Below the pieces are notes generated by a model that saw only the letters and a list, made by a program, of their open reading frames with translations, made no database searches and was not told the DNA's origin. Shown here piece after piece: positions 1-9,860 of a stretch of 64,000 nucleotides of DNA. Each line of letters opens with the position of its first letter. Position 1 is the stretch's first letter. The stretch covers positions 16,656,001 through 16,720,000 of the forward strand of contig OY754466.1 in the NCBI GenBank assembly GCA_963575645.1, in the 5' to 3' direction. The position numbers were made by a program, and so were the translations under genes. The stretch comes from Xanthostigma xanthostigma. Its lineage: Eukaryota; Arthropoda; Insecta; Raphidioptera; Raphidiidae.

Positions 1-13
1 TGAACGAAAGACA

Positions 14-879
14 GTGTCAAATAAGTGCGACAGTCTCAGCTCTGGGAACAACATTATCAGAGCTAGTAAGATCCAAAGAAAACTAGATACTCGAAAAATT
101 AATAACTGCATAAATGAGCTACTTGAAATGGGTGCCATTTCAAAATGTCAGCCTACTGTGGGTCAGCACCTATCAAAAATCTTCGTGGTGCCAAAACCAA
201 ATGGCAGTAACAGATTTATTTTAATTTAAAAAAAAAAATCTAAATACCTTTCGAAACACGAAACATTTTAAGTTGGAGGACATTAGGACTGCGATAAAAT
301 TAATTTCAAAAAATTGCTATTTTAGCACAATAGATCTGAAAGATTCATATTTTTGTTACACCTATAAATGAGGGTCATAGAAAATTCCTTAGATTCTCTT
401 TTCAAGACATTTTGTATGAATTCAATTGTCCACCATTTGGCCTGGCCTCAGCTCCATACGTATTTACAAAGTTAACGAGACCAGTACTTACATATTTAAG
501 ATCACGTGGTTGTATCTCAGTTAATTATTTGGATGATTTTCTAATAATAGAAAGTACGGCAGAACAATGCAAAGATAATATCGACTTCACTTCCAAGTTA
601 CTTCAGTCACTAGGGTTTATAATTAATTTTGAAAAAAGTCTAACGACCCCTCGTAGAGTTTGTACATTTCTTGGGTTTGAATTAAACTCACAAACTTCTA
701 CATTGGGCATTCCGCAGGAAAAAAGAAATAAAATATTTCTTTTAATACGACATTTCAAAGAACGAAGACAGTGTTCTATAAGAAAACTTGCTCATTTTAT
801 TGGCGTCATAATATCAATATGTCTAACAGTAGTATACGGTTGGGTACACACAAAAATTTTGAACGTTATAAATATTTAG
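14..879 (+). pseudogene. DIRS-like reverse transcriptase, frameshifted
   Basis: Three blocks in different frames read as one RT domain. Residues from 14-229 carry the entry motif ending VPKPNGSNRFIL. Frames at about 262-410 contain the STIDLKDSYF block (catalytic Asp region) and an EGHRKFLRF block. Codons at 412-879 carry PPFGLASAPYVFTKL and the catalytic YLDD at about 526-537, then the FLGFELN motif. The YLDD box and PFGL.SAPYVFTK wording are characteristic of DIRS and related LTR-type RTs. At least two frameshifts and a stop at about 227 prevent expression of a full protein. The RNase H domain that should follow is absent or cut short near 879. Confidence 0.82.
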
Positions 880-957
880 CGTTAAAGAAAAGAGATAAAA
901 AAAAAAAAAAAAAAAACTGAAAAATTTAAGACCACTGGCCTGGGTAGATTTCAACCT

Positions 958-1356
958 TTGTTACGAGTTCCAGACTTTACGGACAACCCTAACATTTGTC
1001 CAGCAACGGCTCTAGTGGGGTACATGAATAAGACTAAGAATATTAGATCTCACGCTAATAGACTATTTATTACATTCAAAAGACCATATCACGCAGCCTC
1101 TAGTCAAAGTATCAGCCGGTGGATTAAACAAACACTAGAGGACAGCGGAATTAATACAAATATTTTTTCCGCCCATAGCACTAGACATGCTTCAACCTCT
1201 CTAGCAGAGAGACAGGGCATTAATATAGACATTATAAGGAAAACAGCAGGATGGACAAGGTCGTCTTGTTCCTTCGCAAAATTCTACAATAGACCTATTG
1301 TAGGAAATGACCTAGAATTTGCAAAAACAATTTTGCAATCCACCAAAAATAAGTAA
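958..1356 (+). pseudogene. DIRS-like tyrosine recombinase, C-terminal catalytic part
   Basis: This open stretch of about 130 codons carries the tyrosine-recombinase catalytic signature: an HSTRHAS box (the second catalytic Arg with flanking His), then KTAGWTRSS, then FAKFYNRP with the nucleophilic Tyr. These boxes match DIRS-type recombinases, which insert circular cDNA. The apparent start is not a true one, because matching sequence (a GRFQP-like lead) is visible just upstream in an A-rich broken region, so the N-terminal part has been lost. Spacing to the RT block is far too short for a full element. It is likely an inactive remnant. Confidence 0.82.
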
Positions 1357-1678
1357 AATGACCAAATATGGTAACTTATGTGATTAAAGAAAAAGAATTA
1401 TTGTTATTTTTTTAAATTGCTTTAACATCACTTTAGAAATGTTAAATGTGATAATTTATGTGATTTAGTCAAGAGAAATAGACTGTTATTTTTTTATTTA
1501 CCTTAAATAAGAATGTTAAATACATATACATTATACACCTTTATATATAGGTCTATACCAGATTGTTTAAATATGGCGGTGAGTGTAATAAAGTATAAAA
1601 TATTCGCTCTCCGCCTTAAAACTTCTTTGCTTTAAACATCTATCAAGTAACTGATCTTGAGGAAAATACTCGAAATAA

Positions 1679-2020
1679 AATTTTATGATCAAAGGAACTT
1701 ACCTAAGTGATCTTCGATCATAATTTTATGAGAGTATTTTCCGAAGAGATCAGTATCCCTCCCTACCCGAACGCATTCTTCTTCCCCTGTGGAAGTTATA
1801 AGGCTGCGAATATTATGATTTTTCTCAGCTCTCAACTATAATGGAGATGTAGACAGAGTGGAGCAATGTGTAGGGACACCATAGATTTTGTTTCTACACG
1901 ATTTAAACACTGTGGCAACATCAAGCAGAAGGCTTATCTATCAAGTAACTGATCTCTTCGGAAAATACTCTCATAAAATTATGATCGAAGATCACTTAGG
2001 TAAGTTCCTTTGATCATAAA
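1679..2020. repeat. Inverted repeat at the 3' side of the DIRS-like element
   Basis: About 1679-1753 and 1944-2020 are reverse complements with very few mismatches over about 75 bp, separated by about 190 bp. The sequence ATCAAGTAACTGATCT also occurs in direct orientation at about 1641 and 1939. This fits the terminal-repeat plus internal-complementary-region arrangement of DIRS elements. Confidence 0.75.
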
Positions 2021-2040
2021 ATATTGTGGTAATAGTATAT

Positions 2041-2155
2041 TGTGCGACTAGTGAGAGAAGGAGAAGATTCCATGAGCGTGAAATTTGCCGCACGAGCGTA
2101 GCGAGTGCGGTAACACGCACGCGAGTGGAATATTCTCCTTCGATCAATGGTCGCA
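2041..2155. repeat. Imperfect 110-bp palindrome with a GC-rich core
   Basis: GTGCGACTAGTGA...GGAGAAGATTCCA on the left pairs with TGGAATATTCTCCTTC...GGTCGCAC on the right. The centre holds a second perfect hairpin, CCGCAC...GTGCGG, around GAGCGTAGCGA. It looks like a small fold-back element and no coding is seen. Confidence 0.65.
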
Positions 2156-2185
2156 CGTAATATTTTATTCAACTAGCACGAATAA

Positions 2186-2512
2186 TATTTAATCGGGGCC
2201 CTGATGAAAGAGGGAAAAATAATAAATCACTTCATTGATTGACGTACCCACCGTCCTCGATGCACACAAGATGGCCCTGACTTTCACTGAATTGCGATGC
2301 TGTTTTCATATATACATTACCGCCTACCACGTTCCTATTGGTCCAGAAGCTGTGCAGTTTTTTTTCATTATTTAACGGCTTGGGATTGTTACTGCGTTCC
2401 TATTGGTCCAGAAAATTCATTATCTCCCCGTACGGTTTATTATTAGCACTCTACGCGTCAACATGAAGTAATTTATTATTTCTCCCGAGTTTAGCAGGGC
2501 CCCGAAATTACA
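2186..2512. mobile_element. Fold-back/MITE with about 48-bp terminal inverted repeats
   Basis: The left arm (about 2189-2236, CGGGGCCCTGATGAAAGAGG...) is the inverse of 2463-2511 (...AGCAGGGCCCCGAAATTA). The interior contains GTTCCTATTGGTCCAGAA twice (about 2331 and 2396). No transposase frame is present. It is a nonautonomous DNA element; the superfamily is unknown. Confidence 0.65.
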
Positions 2513-2769
2513 TATTACTCACGCGTGTTGAAAAAAAATGTTTTTTTAACTGTCTATAAAATTTCTCTCACAATTAGGATACTTTCTTTGGACGTTTTCT
2601 GAAGAAATCATAATATTTCTCTAAAGTCTCCCCGATTTCTTTTATTTTTTTATTAGGTATCTTGAAAATATTAGTGAAATAAGAATTTTGCAGGAAAATT
2701 CAGAGAAATTCTTCGATATTCCCTGAATGAAAGTTACGAGAAAAATTTCTTACTTTTTGATATGAGAAA
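2513..2769. other. Unassigned AT-rich sequence
   Basis: No reading frame, RNA gene or clear repeat boundary was seen here. Confidence 0.5.
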
Positions 2770-3495
2770 AAAAATTTCAGCTGATTGGGTGACCGAACCA
2801 TTCCAACTTATGTAGTATATCTTTTTTTGCGCATGCGCCAATTTTTCCCATAAACAAATAAATTAAGAAAATAAAATTTCTGATATTGCGTGAGGTGACG
2901 CGGGTAATGGCTAGTATTCAATATGGTATTTGCTATTCGTTACCATTTTAACCTACATAATATTATGTTCCATGTTATGTAAAAATTAATCAAAGCATGC
3001 TTAACTAGTTTATTTCTGACAGATCTACAAAACAAAAGAACAGCTGATTTTTTTTATTTTCAAAATATTTTTAAAACTACAAAATTTAGAAAAAAAAATG
3101 TTTAATGAAACTTTCTTGAAAAGATAAAAAGATCAATAGTATATTAAGCCGCTATGAAAAGTATACCAGTATTATATAAAAAAAACTGTTATAACATATA
3201 TCTCCTCTGCACATGCGCCGATTTTCCCCAAAAACAATAGGGCTCTTCATATTTGCATATTAAACATCCTCCCGAAATTTGGATTCAATCCGTTAGACCT
3301 GTATCGTGCTCACAGACTAACAGACCAACAGACTAATAGAGTAACAGACGAACAGACGCTCAGATTGTTTCCAAAAATATGTTTTTTGGATTCGGGTGAC
3401 CTCAAAACAAAAAAAATATTATAAAATTTTGAAAAGTGAATTTTGACCTAAACTAGGTAGTACCATTTCCCACTTGTGGGTCGGAATGGTAAAAT
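2770..3495 (+). mobile_element. Family A nonautonomous element, full-length copy
   Basis: Termini read ACCATTCCAAC (about 2798) and GTCGGAATGGTA (about 3490), a short imperfect inverted repeat. About 25 bp of sequence further left is also shared between copies. The interior has the landmarks TGACGCGGGTAATGGCTAGT, GCGCATGCGCC and a CAGACTAACAGACCAACAG run. A second full copy lies on the minus strand at about 57670-58325, and partial copies at 4753-4935, 55200-55500 and 36935-37010. No transposase frame exists. Confidence 0.75.
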
Positions 3496-3896
3496 GAGCT
3501 CAGTAATGAAAAAGAATTAAAATACATAATTATTATTCACTGATTTTTATTTTTAATTTTTTTTTAATTTTTTAACATAACATTAGTAATTTTGTAAGCG
3601 TGCTGGATTGGGGATTGCAGGCGAAATATCGCGTTTTGTTTCGCTTAAAACCACCAACAGTTAGGGTTATTGGAACCTAGCACTGAATATTATTTGGCAT
3701 AGGTTAAGTTCATATGGAAAAGGAGTGCAGGAAAATAAAAGTACATGTGTTACAAACACATTATATTGAATAAAACAAGACGTACGTTCACACACTCTAA
3801 AAAATTATTCATTGTTTACGTTCATACACTGTAAAAAATTACCGGAGTAAATGCGGAATGAATTACGGTCAAATTTCAACCACAGACTGGACTTAA
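3496..3896. other. Unassigned intergenic sequence
   Basis: AT-rich DNA without an open frame longer than background. The phrase CATACACTGTAAAAAATTA is a near repeat of CACACTCTAAAAAATTA 40 bp earlier. Nothing else was recognised. Confidence 0.5.
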
Positions 3897-4307
3897 TACA
3901 GTGTAAACTCCATTTAACGTCACTCGAAATAACGACAAACTCTTTCAAACTTCGAAATTACATATACACCCACTCTAAATAGCGATAACAATACGTCATA
4001 ATTAAGCAATAAACAGTTCTTGTTTGTTATTTTGTTGCTTTGTTGTCGGCATCATTCGTACCGAAGATTCTAAGAAATTCGTTCGTTTTTTTATGGGGAT
4101 TATCTTTCATATGTTTAGCTCAGCTGATTTGTGATAGTATGAATGTTTGTTGGTCAGTTGTAAATTTTATATACCTACATATTATGAGTAAATACATATT
4201 ATATTAAAAAAATATTAATGGATTATTTCTTCTCTTCGTTTAACAACTCTCAATAACGCACAAAGTGCGCTTTCCCTTGAGTGTCGCTATATAGAGTTTA
4301 CACTGTA
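3897..4307. mobile_element. pogo/Tc1-mariner-like MITE with TA target duplication
   Basis: The element (3899-4305) begins CAGTGTAAACTCCATTTA and ends in the inverse (TATAGAGTTTACACTG), and TA dinucleotides flank both ends (3897-3898 and 4306-4307). The inverted repeats extend about 30 bp with a few mismatches. TA duplication plus a CAGTG terminus fits the pogo/Tigger branch of Tc1-mariner. At 407 bp with no open frame it is nonautonomous and would need a transposase supplied from elsewhere. Confidence 0.82.
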
Positions 4308-4752
4308 TATTGAAAATCAAAATTGATACTTTTATCACGAATTTTTTTAGAATATTTTGTTATAGTAACACTAGATATAGCTGAAAATCGGCCAAGCTGG
4401 CAATGCTGTTGTCAACCTCGTCGACTTGAACACCTGACATAGAGTTTTGTTGAAAATTTAATTTGCACTCTGCTTCCTTCTCCCGAACACCCTGATGGGA
4501 ACATCACCTAAACTGGAAACAAGCATCAGAGAAGTGTCTGGAAAAATCTCACTTGAAACTTTACGATTCGTGTGCAGATGTGCGTGTGTGGGTGTTTTTT
4601 TTTTTTTTCACGGATAGAAATATAGTATCTAGTACTAATATTGAAATAAAACAAATAAAAAATGGAATAAATATTAATTCAAGGAAAGAACATGTTCGAT
4701 TGCAAAAAGCATTCATAAAAAAAACACACGTTGAGAGAATACACACTATATT
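4308..4752. other. Unassigned sequence with a GC-richer patch
   Basis: About 4390-4580 is less AT-rich than its surroundings (AAGCTGGCAATGCTGTTGTC...). Short overlapping frames on both strands at 4553-4788 do not look coding. No family was recognised. Confidence 0.4.
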
Positions 4753-4935
4753 TAAATAAAATTCCAGCCAATTAGGCAACGGGACCATTCCAACTTCAAA
4801 ATGTTGCCATTTGTTATACTATAATAAAGAAAATAAAATTACTGATATCGCGTGAGGTGACGCGGGTAATGGCTAGTATTCAATATTAGATTTGCTATTC
4901 GTTGCCATGGTTACCTATATAATATCAAAGCATTT
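4753..4935 (+). mobile_element. Family A fragment (5' end)
   Basis: CCAATTAGGCAACGGGACCATTCCAACTTC through TGACGCGGGTAATGGCTAGTATTCAATATT matches the left 150 bp of the copy at 2770. It then passes into family B sequence. Confidence 0.7.
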
Positions 4936-4939
4936 TTCA

Positions 4940-5295
4940 AATTTATTTGAAGAGTTCGGTGATGGATTCCAACATGTGGACTAAATTTAGTTTATCAGAA
5001 CAGCGAAACATATGTAATATTTTGATAATTAAAGTGAAAATCTTTTTTAACTTAATTGTTTTATTTATTTTATTTTATAATGGATTTTTATCAAGTAAAG
5101 GCAGAAACTATTAGATAAATTTAGTTTAAATCGATAAAATCTGTCAAGAGTTATCGTGTTCACACACACACACACATATCAAAAAATGGGACCAAATTGT
5201 TCAGGAGGCTATGAAACGTTGAGAAATTTTGGCCCGGTTCCTAGGTCCCGCTATCCGATCGACGCCAATAGTGTATACCTACGTGCCATATGACA
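4940..5295 (+). mobile_element. Family B fragment
   Basis: GGTGATGGATTCCAACATGT...(CA)n...GGCTATGAAACGTTGAGAAA and CGACGCCAATAGTGTA match the second half of the full family B copy at 8445-9128. The microsatellite slot holds a (CA)n run here (about 5161-5173) rather than (TA)n. Confidence 0.7.
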
Positions 5296-5899
5296 AATCC
5301 AAAAATAATCAATCAGCTAAGAATGAATTTCTCTAATTTCCAGGCTTAATGTTTGAGTGAAAACATGAAACTATCATCGGACTTTTCTCTGCGTTAAATT
5401 TCCAGCCGAGTTTTCATTTAAATGCTAATCATATACGGAAATGTTATTTAAAATTCATCCCCGGAAACCTTTTTGATATTGTTAAAACTCTAATTAGCTA
5501 TTCATGTTCGGTACGTTATTTTATGCCAGTTTGTACAATTTGTGTCCACTTTAAATGAACAAATTAAAAAGTAAGTGAAATGAATTCGCACTTTAAATTC
5601 CATATGTTTGTGTGTGTTTTTTTAAACGCAGCCGAAAATGTGTACAGGACAATTTTGATTTTTTTGCCTTTTAACTTTTAGCATTTTAAAAATATTTAAG
5701 TACATAGGTATACCTATTTAAAATACAAACCGTTTTCTTTCGACAGTCTGCCAGCGAGCAGTTCCGGTGAAACCCGATACACACACAAGCATGTTAAAAG
5801 GACGTGTTTAGAATTGTTAGTGTGTATTTTTTTTTTTTTATTTTAAATATAAAACGTTCAGCAACTAAGGCTATATGCGTAAACATAATATCGAAATTG
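5296..5899. other. Unassigned intergenic sequence
   Basis: AT-rich, with stop codons in all frames and no recognised repeat boundary. The motif GGACGTGTTTAGAATTGTTAG near 5801 has a degenerate echo (GAAATTGTTAGTGTATTTG) at 5892, where family B begins. Confidence 0.4.
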
Positions 5900-6920
5900 T
5901 TAGTGTATTTGCCAAATGGCGGGACCTAAGGATCGGACCAAAATTTCTCGACGTTTCATAGCCTTTTGAACAATTTGGCACCAATTTTGGAAATGTTTAT
6001 AGATATATTATATGTCGCACGTTGAAAACAAAAGTGGCATTATGTAAAAAATGACATTTTACAGTAGAGCATTTTTTAGTTTTAATATTATTGTTTTGTC
6101 CTAAAAAGGTTACTATTAAAATACTGCTTATAGAGATTCTTTTGTTAATAATGAGACAATTTATTACCTATTGTTTTAATTTATTTTTTGACCACAATGT
6201 TAAAAATAAAGTTATTAAAAAAAAGACCTTTTTACAATAATTTTTTGTTTAGTGTCATTGTTGTCATAACCTATAATCAGTAAATTGGAGACTTCAACTG
6301 CAAAAAGTGTCACTAAACAAAATGTGTCATTTTACGTATTTACTTACTTGCATTAATTTTTGTAGCAACTGTAATCGCAGTAAACTGTCGTTTAACAAAA
6401 TGTGTCACTTTTTCACTTACAGCGACGTGCGTACCAAACAACTGCTTTGACACAGTCAAAATAGTGTCGTTATATCAGTCATGACCATGGGCAATTCTTT
6501 CAAAATATAAAGTGACACTAGCTCAGTCTAGCGGAAGTAAGTGGGTTTATGAGCAAAGGAAAATTTTCATATAGTGACACTTTTGCAGTAAAACATGAAT
6601 CTTACAAAAGGTGAAAAGTCAACTTTTTTATATAGTGTCACTATTGTTTTCAACGTGCGATGTACATATTAAGATAGGTATATATAGATATCATTGATTT
6701 AAATGAAATTTGATCTACATGTTAGGGCCTCTCATTGCACGAGACCTATTCCCAGAATCGTTTTAAATTTAACCCTTTGGCGAAGGTAAAAATATGCTGT
6801 TAAATTTTTATTTAAATCAGCCCAACAGGACCGGATTTACAAATTTTGAGAAATCACTAGTTCACGGATACGGATTTACTTACTGAAGGGTGTATTTAAT
6901 TTGATGCAGATGATGGATTA
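5900..6920 (-). mobile_element. Family B copy (minus), interrupted by a TIR element
   Basis: GTGTATTTGCCAAATGGCGG...TTCTCGACGTTTCATAG is the reverse of the family B end. Family B resumes after the insertion at about 6670 (AAATTTGATCTACATGTTAG, ACCGGATTTACAAATTTT). The interruption is the element at 6013-6664. The far terminus at about 6900 is not sharply defined. Confidence 0.65.
6013..6664. mobile_element. TIR element with internal GTGTCACT-type repeats, nested in family B
   Basis: The left end (TCGCACGTTGAAAACAAAAG) and the inverse of the right end (TCGCACGTTGAAAACAATAG) form terminal inverted repeats extending about 35 bp. The interior repeats the core TGTCACTWWAC/TGTCATTTTAC at least eight times (for example near 6250, 6306, 6322, 6403, 6513 and 6636). 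No open frame is present. The target duplication could not be fixed because of AT-rich flanks. Confidence 0.7.
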
Positions 6921-7572
6921 ATGATAAGATTGCAGTTAAAGAAAAATATAATTTTATGGAATGAATTAAAAGGGATTAATTTTTTTATTTTTAATGCGTC
7001 CAAACTGTGTAATTGCACTTGTTTACAAGTTTCTCATCTGAGTCGAAATATTGTTAGGATTATTATAATTAGTGGCAAATTTAAAGGAGACAGTGTTTTA
7101 ATACCATGAATACCAAATATACCAGCGAATTTGCCTTCTCAATTTAAAAAATCACAATTTCCATTAAAAACTGCTTTCGGAATAACTATAAACAAAGCTT
7201 AGAGGCAAACACTTAAGGTAGCTGCGGCATTCATTTAGAAAAAACATGTTTTTCGCACAGCCAGCTGTATGTGGCTTGCTCACGTGTATCGAATACACAA
7301 AATCTTATGTTTTTTGCAAAAAATGGTAAAACAAAAAACATTGTTTATGGGGTCGTCTTAAATTAGAACTTATGATTTTTTTAATCAAATATATCAATTG
7401 TAAACACTGATTCCATGCGAAGTCGCCGATAAAAGCTAGTAATATATACAATTACAATTATTTCTAATAGATATAAAAATCGTAGATTGACTACCTGCCA
7501 AATTGTGTGGAACCTTAGGTGGCCAACACGCACAGGTTCGTAGTTTCACTGTATTTCATTAACTTTTGAACG
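6921..7572. other. Unassigned intergenic sequence
   Basis: No gene, structured RNA or repeat family was recognised. The open stretch at 6921-7109 has no domain-like features. Confidence 0.4.
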
Positions 7573-7859
7573 TTCAGTATCAGGGCCGTACCCAGGGGGG
7601 AGGTTAGAGGGGTTAAGCCCCCTCCATGAAACTCCAAAGCTATATATAATTTTTCTAATAAAAGTTGCAAGTGAGAAAGTATGCCAACAATTACGTATAT
7701 TTACACTGGCTCTGTCAGTATGTATGTTCAAACTACTATAGCGACATCTAGATAATTCAATTATCAGTAATACGATCATAATATGTTATCTGATGGTATA
7801 CTTATAACTTATTAAAACCCCCCTCTTACAAAAATCGTGGGTACGGCCCTGTTCAGTAT
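7573..7859. mobile_element. hAT-type MITE with exact 8-bp target duplication
   Basis: The element occupies 7581-7851 (271 bp). It begins CAGGGCCGTACCCAGGGGGG and ends GTGGGTACGGCCCTG, a terminal inverted repeat of about 15-20 bp. TTCAGTAT stands immediately on both sides (7573-7580 and 7852-7859). An 8-bp duplication with a CAGGG terminus is the hAT superfamily signature. No transposase is encoded. Exactly preserved duplications suggest a fairly recent insertion. Confidence 0.92.
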
Positions 7860-8280
7860 ATTGTAAAATGAGTAATGAATACGATTTGTATTTAAGTATT
7901 CATATTTTTTTCACTATATGTTTTACTTTAATTTTGTTCGCAAGATTTTTAATTGCTGTTGTTGTGGAAACTTTGACGTTAAAATTTGCACTGGGCACTG
8001 CAATGCGGTAGCAGTACAGCTCACTTTACAATAATGTTATGTTACCGTTCTGCTGTCTAACAGAATCACTACGCTTTCCCGTCTATAGGCATCATAATTT
8101 CAAAAAAATATAAGCAAGCGAATCTGTGGACTTATTCTCTGTAACCTCTCTAGCATCCAAACTGATTCAGCCATTCTTAAGTACAAAGAAAAAAATTTAT
8201 AATAACACGCGTGTTCCCCTTTTTACTATTTTTTATTTAACTCGGTTTCTTGATGTCTGTCCAGGTAAACAGATACATAT
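7860..8280. other. Unassigned intergenic sequence
   Basis: Nothing recognisable was seen here. Confidence 0.4.
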
Positions 8281-8440
8281 TGTAGCAAGCATTGCTACAT
8301 TAACTCTCTCTCTCTTTTTTAATATTGTCAAAATTATTTTTCCCTAGCTACGCTGGAAAAATGAAGGTCGTTATTTTTGGAAAAAATTGAATTGATTAGT
8401 TATTTCTATTGAGAAAACATCATTTCAATTTTTTCTAAAA
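8281..8440. repeat. Half copy of the fold-back element at 9140-9340
   Basis: TGTAGCAAGCATTGCTACATT, a (CT)n run, AATATTGTCAAAATTATTTT and GCTGGAAAAATGAAGGT repeat almost exactly at 9188-9340. The left arm of the hairpin is missing in this copy. Family B follows directly. Confidence 0.7.
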
Positions 8441-8444
8441 AAAC

Positions 8445-8957
8445 TCGGGTCGCAGTGCCAAACCCTGCCGACAATATAGTGTATTTGCTTACACTGGCAG
8501 TGTGGCTTTGTTATGTGAACTTAATCCTTTTGGTTTTGGACAAAGTAAAAATTTTAACTTAATACATCCCTTAAAATAATATTTTTTTTTCTTAATTTCA
8601 ATATTACTATCAATTTATCAAATTAAATTCACCCTGCACTAAGTAAATCCATATCTACAAATTAATGTTTTCATAAAATTTTTAAGTCCGGTCCTGTCGG
8701 GCCGATTTTTATAAAATTTTGGTAGCACATTTTAATCATTACTAAAGGGTTAAATTTCAATTTTGAAACGATTCGGAGAAATTTTTCGGTACTTTTGGGC
8801 CCAAAAATATTTTTCAACCCCTAAATCCCACCCTTAAAGTAGCCCGATTGGGCCCATTTTAAATAGGCTTCGTGCGGTGATGAATTTTAACATGTGGTCC
8901 AAATTTCATTAAAATCAATTAACTCCTTCGAAAGTTATTGCCCGTACCTATATATAT

Positions 8958-8996
<39 letters not shown>

Positions 8997-9130
8997 TAAA
9001 CATACTTTTCCAAAAATGGCGCCAAAGTGTTTAGGAGGCTATGAAACGTCGAGAAATTTTGGTCCGACCCCTAGGTCCCACCATCCGACCGACGCCAATA
9101 GTGTAAGTGCCTTATGGCAAATACACTAAT
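8445..9130 (+). mobile_element. Family B element, full-length copy with (TA)n core
   Basis: Sequence from CTCGGGTCGCAGTGC to GCAAATACACTA is shared, inverted, with 58699-59420. Within it TAGTGTATTTGC (about 8476) and GCAAATACACTA (about 9128) form a 12-bp inverted repeat. A (TA)n tract sits at 8947-8998. Conserved blocks include GGGCCCAAAAATA, GGAGGCTATGAAACGTCGAG and CCGACGCCAATAGTGTAAG. There is no open frame. At least five copies or fragments lie in this window. Confidence 0.78.
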
Positions 9131-9139
9131 AACAACCCT

Positions 9140-9275
9140 CATTTTTCCAGCGTAGCTAAGGAAAAATAATTTTGACAATATTAAAAATGTAGCAAGCATT
9201 GTTACATTAACTCTCTCTCTCTCTCTCTTTTAATATTGTCAAAATTATTTTTCCTTAGCTATACGCTGGAAAAAT
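9140..9275. repeat. 40-bp-arm hairpin with a CT-rich loop
   Basis: Arms at about 9147-9186 and 9228-9270 are reverse complements over about 40 bp with one or two differences. Each starts or ends in the CCAGCGTAGCTAAGG / CCTTAGCTATACGCTGG pair. The 42-nt loop is TGTAGCAAGCATTGTTACA plus (CT)n. A one-armed copy lies at 8281. Confidence 0.8.
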
Positions 9276-9399
9276 GAAGGTTATTATTTTTGGAAAAAAT
9301 TGAGTTGATTAGTTATTTCTATTGAGAAAACATCATTTTACGAATTGTTATTAATTCAATCAAAGCGTTTTATTTTTTTTTTGAAGTAAGAACTTAATA

Positions 9400-9860
9400 G
9401 TGCTTACAATATAATTCAATCTTACTTGTTTACCGTTGTAACGCACATAGCAATCACTGGTCTATGGCTCAGTTGGTTAGAGCGTCGTGATAATAACGCG
9501 AAAGTCGCGGATTCGATGCCCCATGGGACATATAATGTTTTTAATTTTTACCTTGTTTTTTTACTAAAAAGTATAAGAATAATTAAAAAAATAAAAGACT
9601 TTTTTAATCTACCAAATCTAAAATAATTTCTTTACAGGCGGATTTTTAACTTGTAGGATTTTAAACGAAAAACGTGAGGCGCACGCGACAGTTAAAAGTG
9701 AAAAGTGTAGAGAATAGCTATATCAATGAAAAAATGTATTTATGAGATAAAACGAATAATTCGCCCCACGTTTTTCGTTTCAAATCCTACAATTTAAAAA
9801 TCTGTCTGTAAAGAAATTATTTTATACATTTTAGTTCGTTTTAAAAGCCTGGTATATTAA
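9400..9860 (+). mobile_element. tRNA-headed repeat with a palindromic body (C/D unit, copy 1)
   Basis: A tRNA-like head (9459-9530) is followed at about 9605-9860 by a long inverted repeat whose arms carry TTTCTTTACAGGCGG, ACTTGTAGGATTT and CGAAAAACGTG. The same head plus palindrome occurs in the opposite orientation at 16561-16990, in the same relative order and spacing. The two parts may therefore be one mobile unit rather than chance neighbours. No protein is encoded. Confidence 0.7.
9459..9530 (+). ncRNA. tRNA-like SINE head (Ile-like)
   Basis: GGTCTATGGCTCAGTTGGTTAG contains a good A box, GCGGATTCGATGCC a B box, and TAATAAC fits the anticodon loop of tRNA-Ile. Acceptor and T stems are imperfect (the 3' side reads CCCATGGGACA), so it is more likely a pol III-type SINE promoter than a working tRNA gene. 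Confidence 0.65.

Larger units (their letters stand above)
1..2020 (+). mobile_element. Decayed DIRS-like (tyrosine-recombinase) retrotransposon, left end outside the window
   Basis: Reverse transcriptase pieces are followed by a tyrosine-recombinase domain, the order seen in DIRS-type retrotransposons, which integrate with a recombinase rather than a DDE integrase. The reading frames are broken by frameshifts and by an A-rich junction at about 895-920. Most of the RNase H and middle region expected between RT and recombinase is missing. Downstream, about 1679-1753 and 1944-2020 are near-perfect inverted copies. This fits the inverted terminal repeat and internal complementary region of DIRS elements, although the exact right end was not proven. 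It is a dead copy. A Ngaro- or PAT-like relative is possible, but the RT and recombinase wording is closest to DIRS. Confidence 0.82.

Noticed and set aside
9459-9530. Functional tRNA-Ile gene
   Set aside because: Acceptor and T stems do not pair well and a second mutated copy with the same flanks exists, so it is a repeat head.
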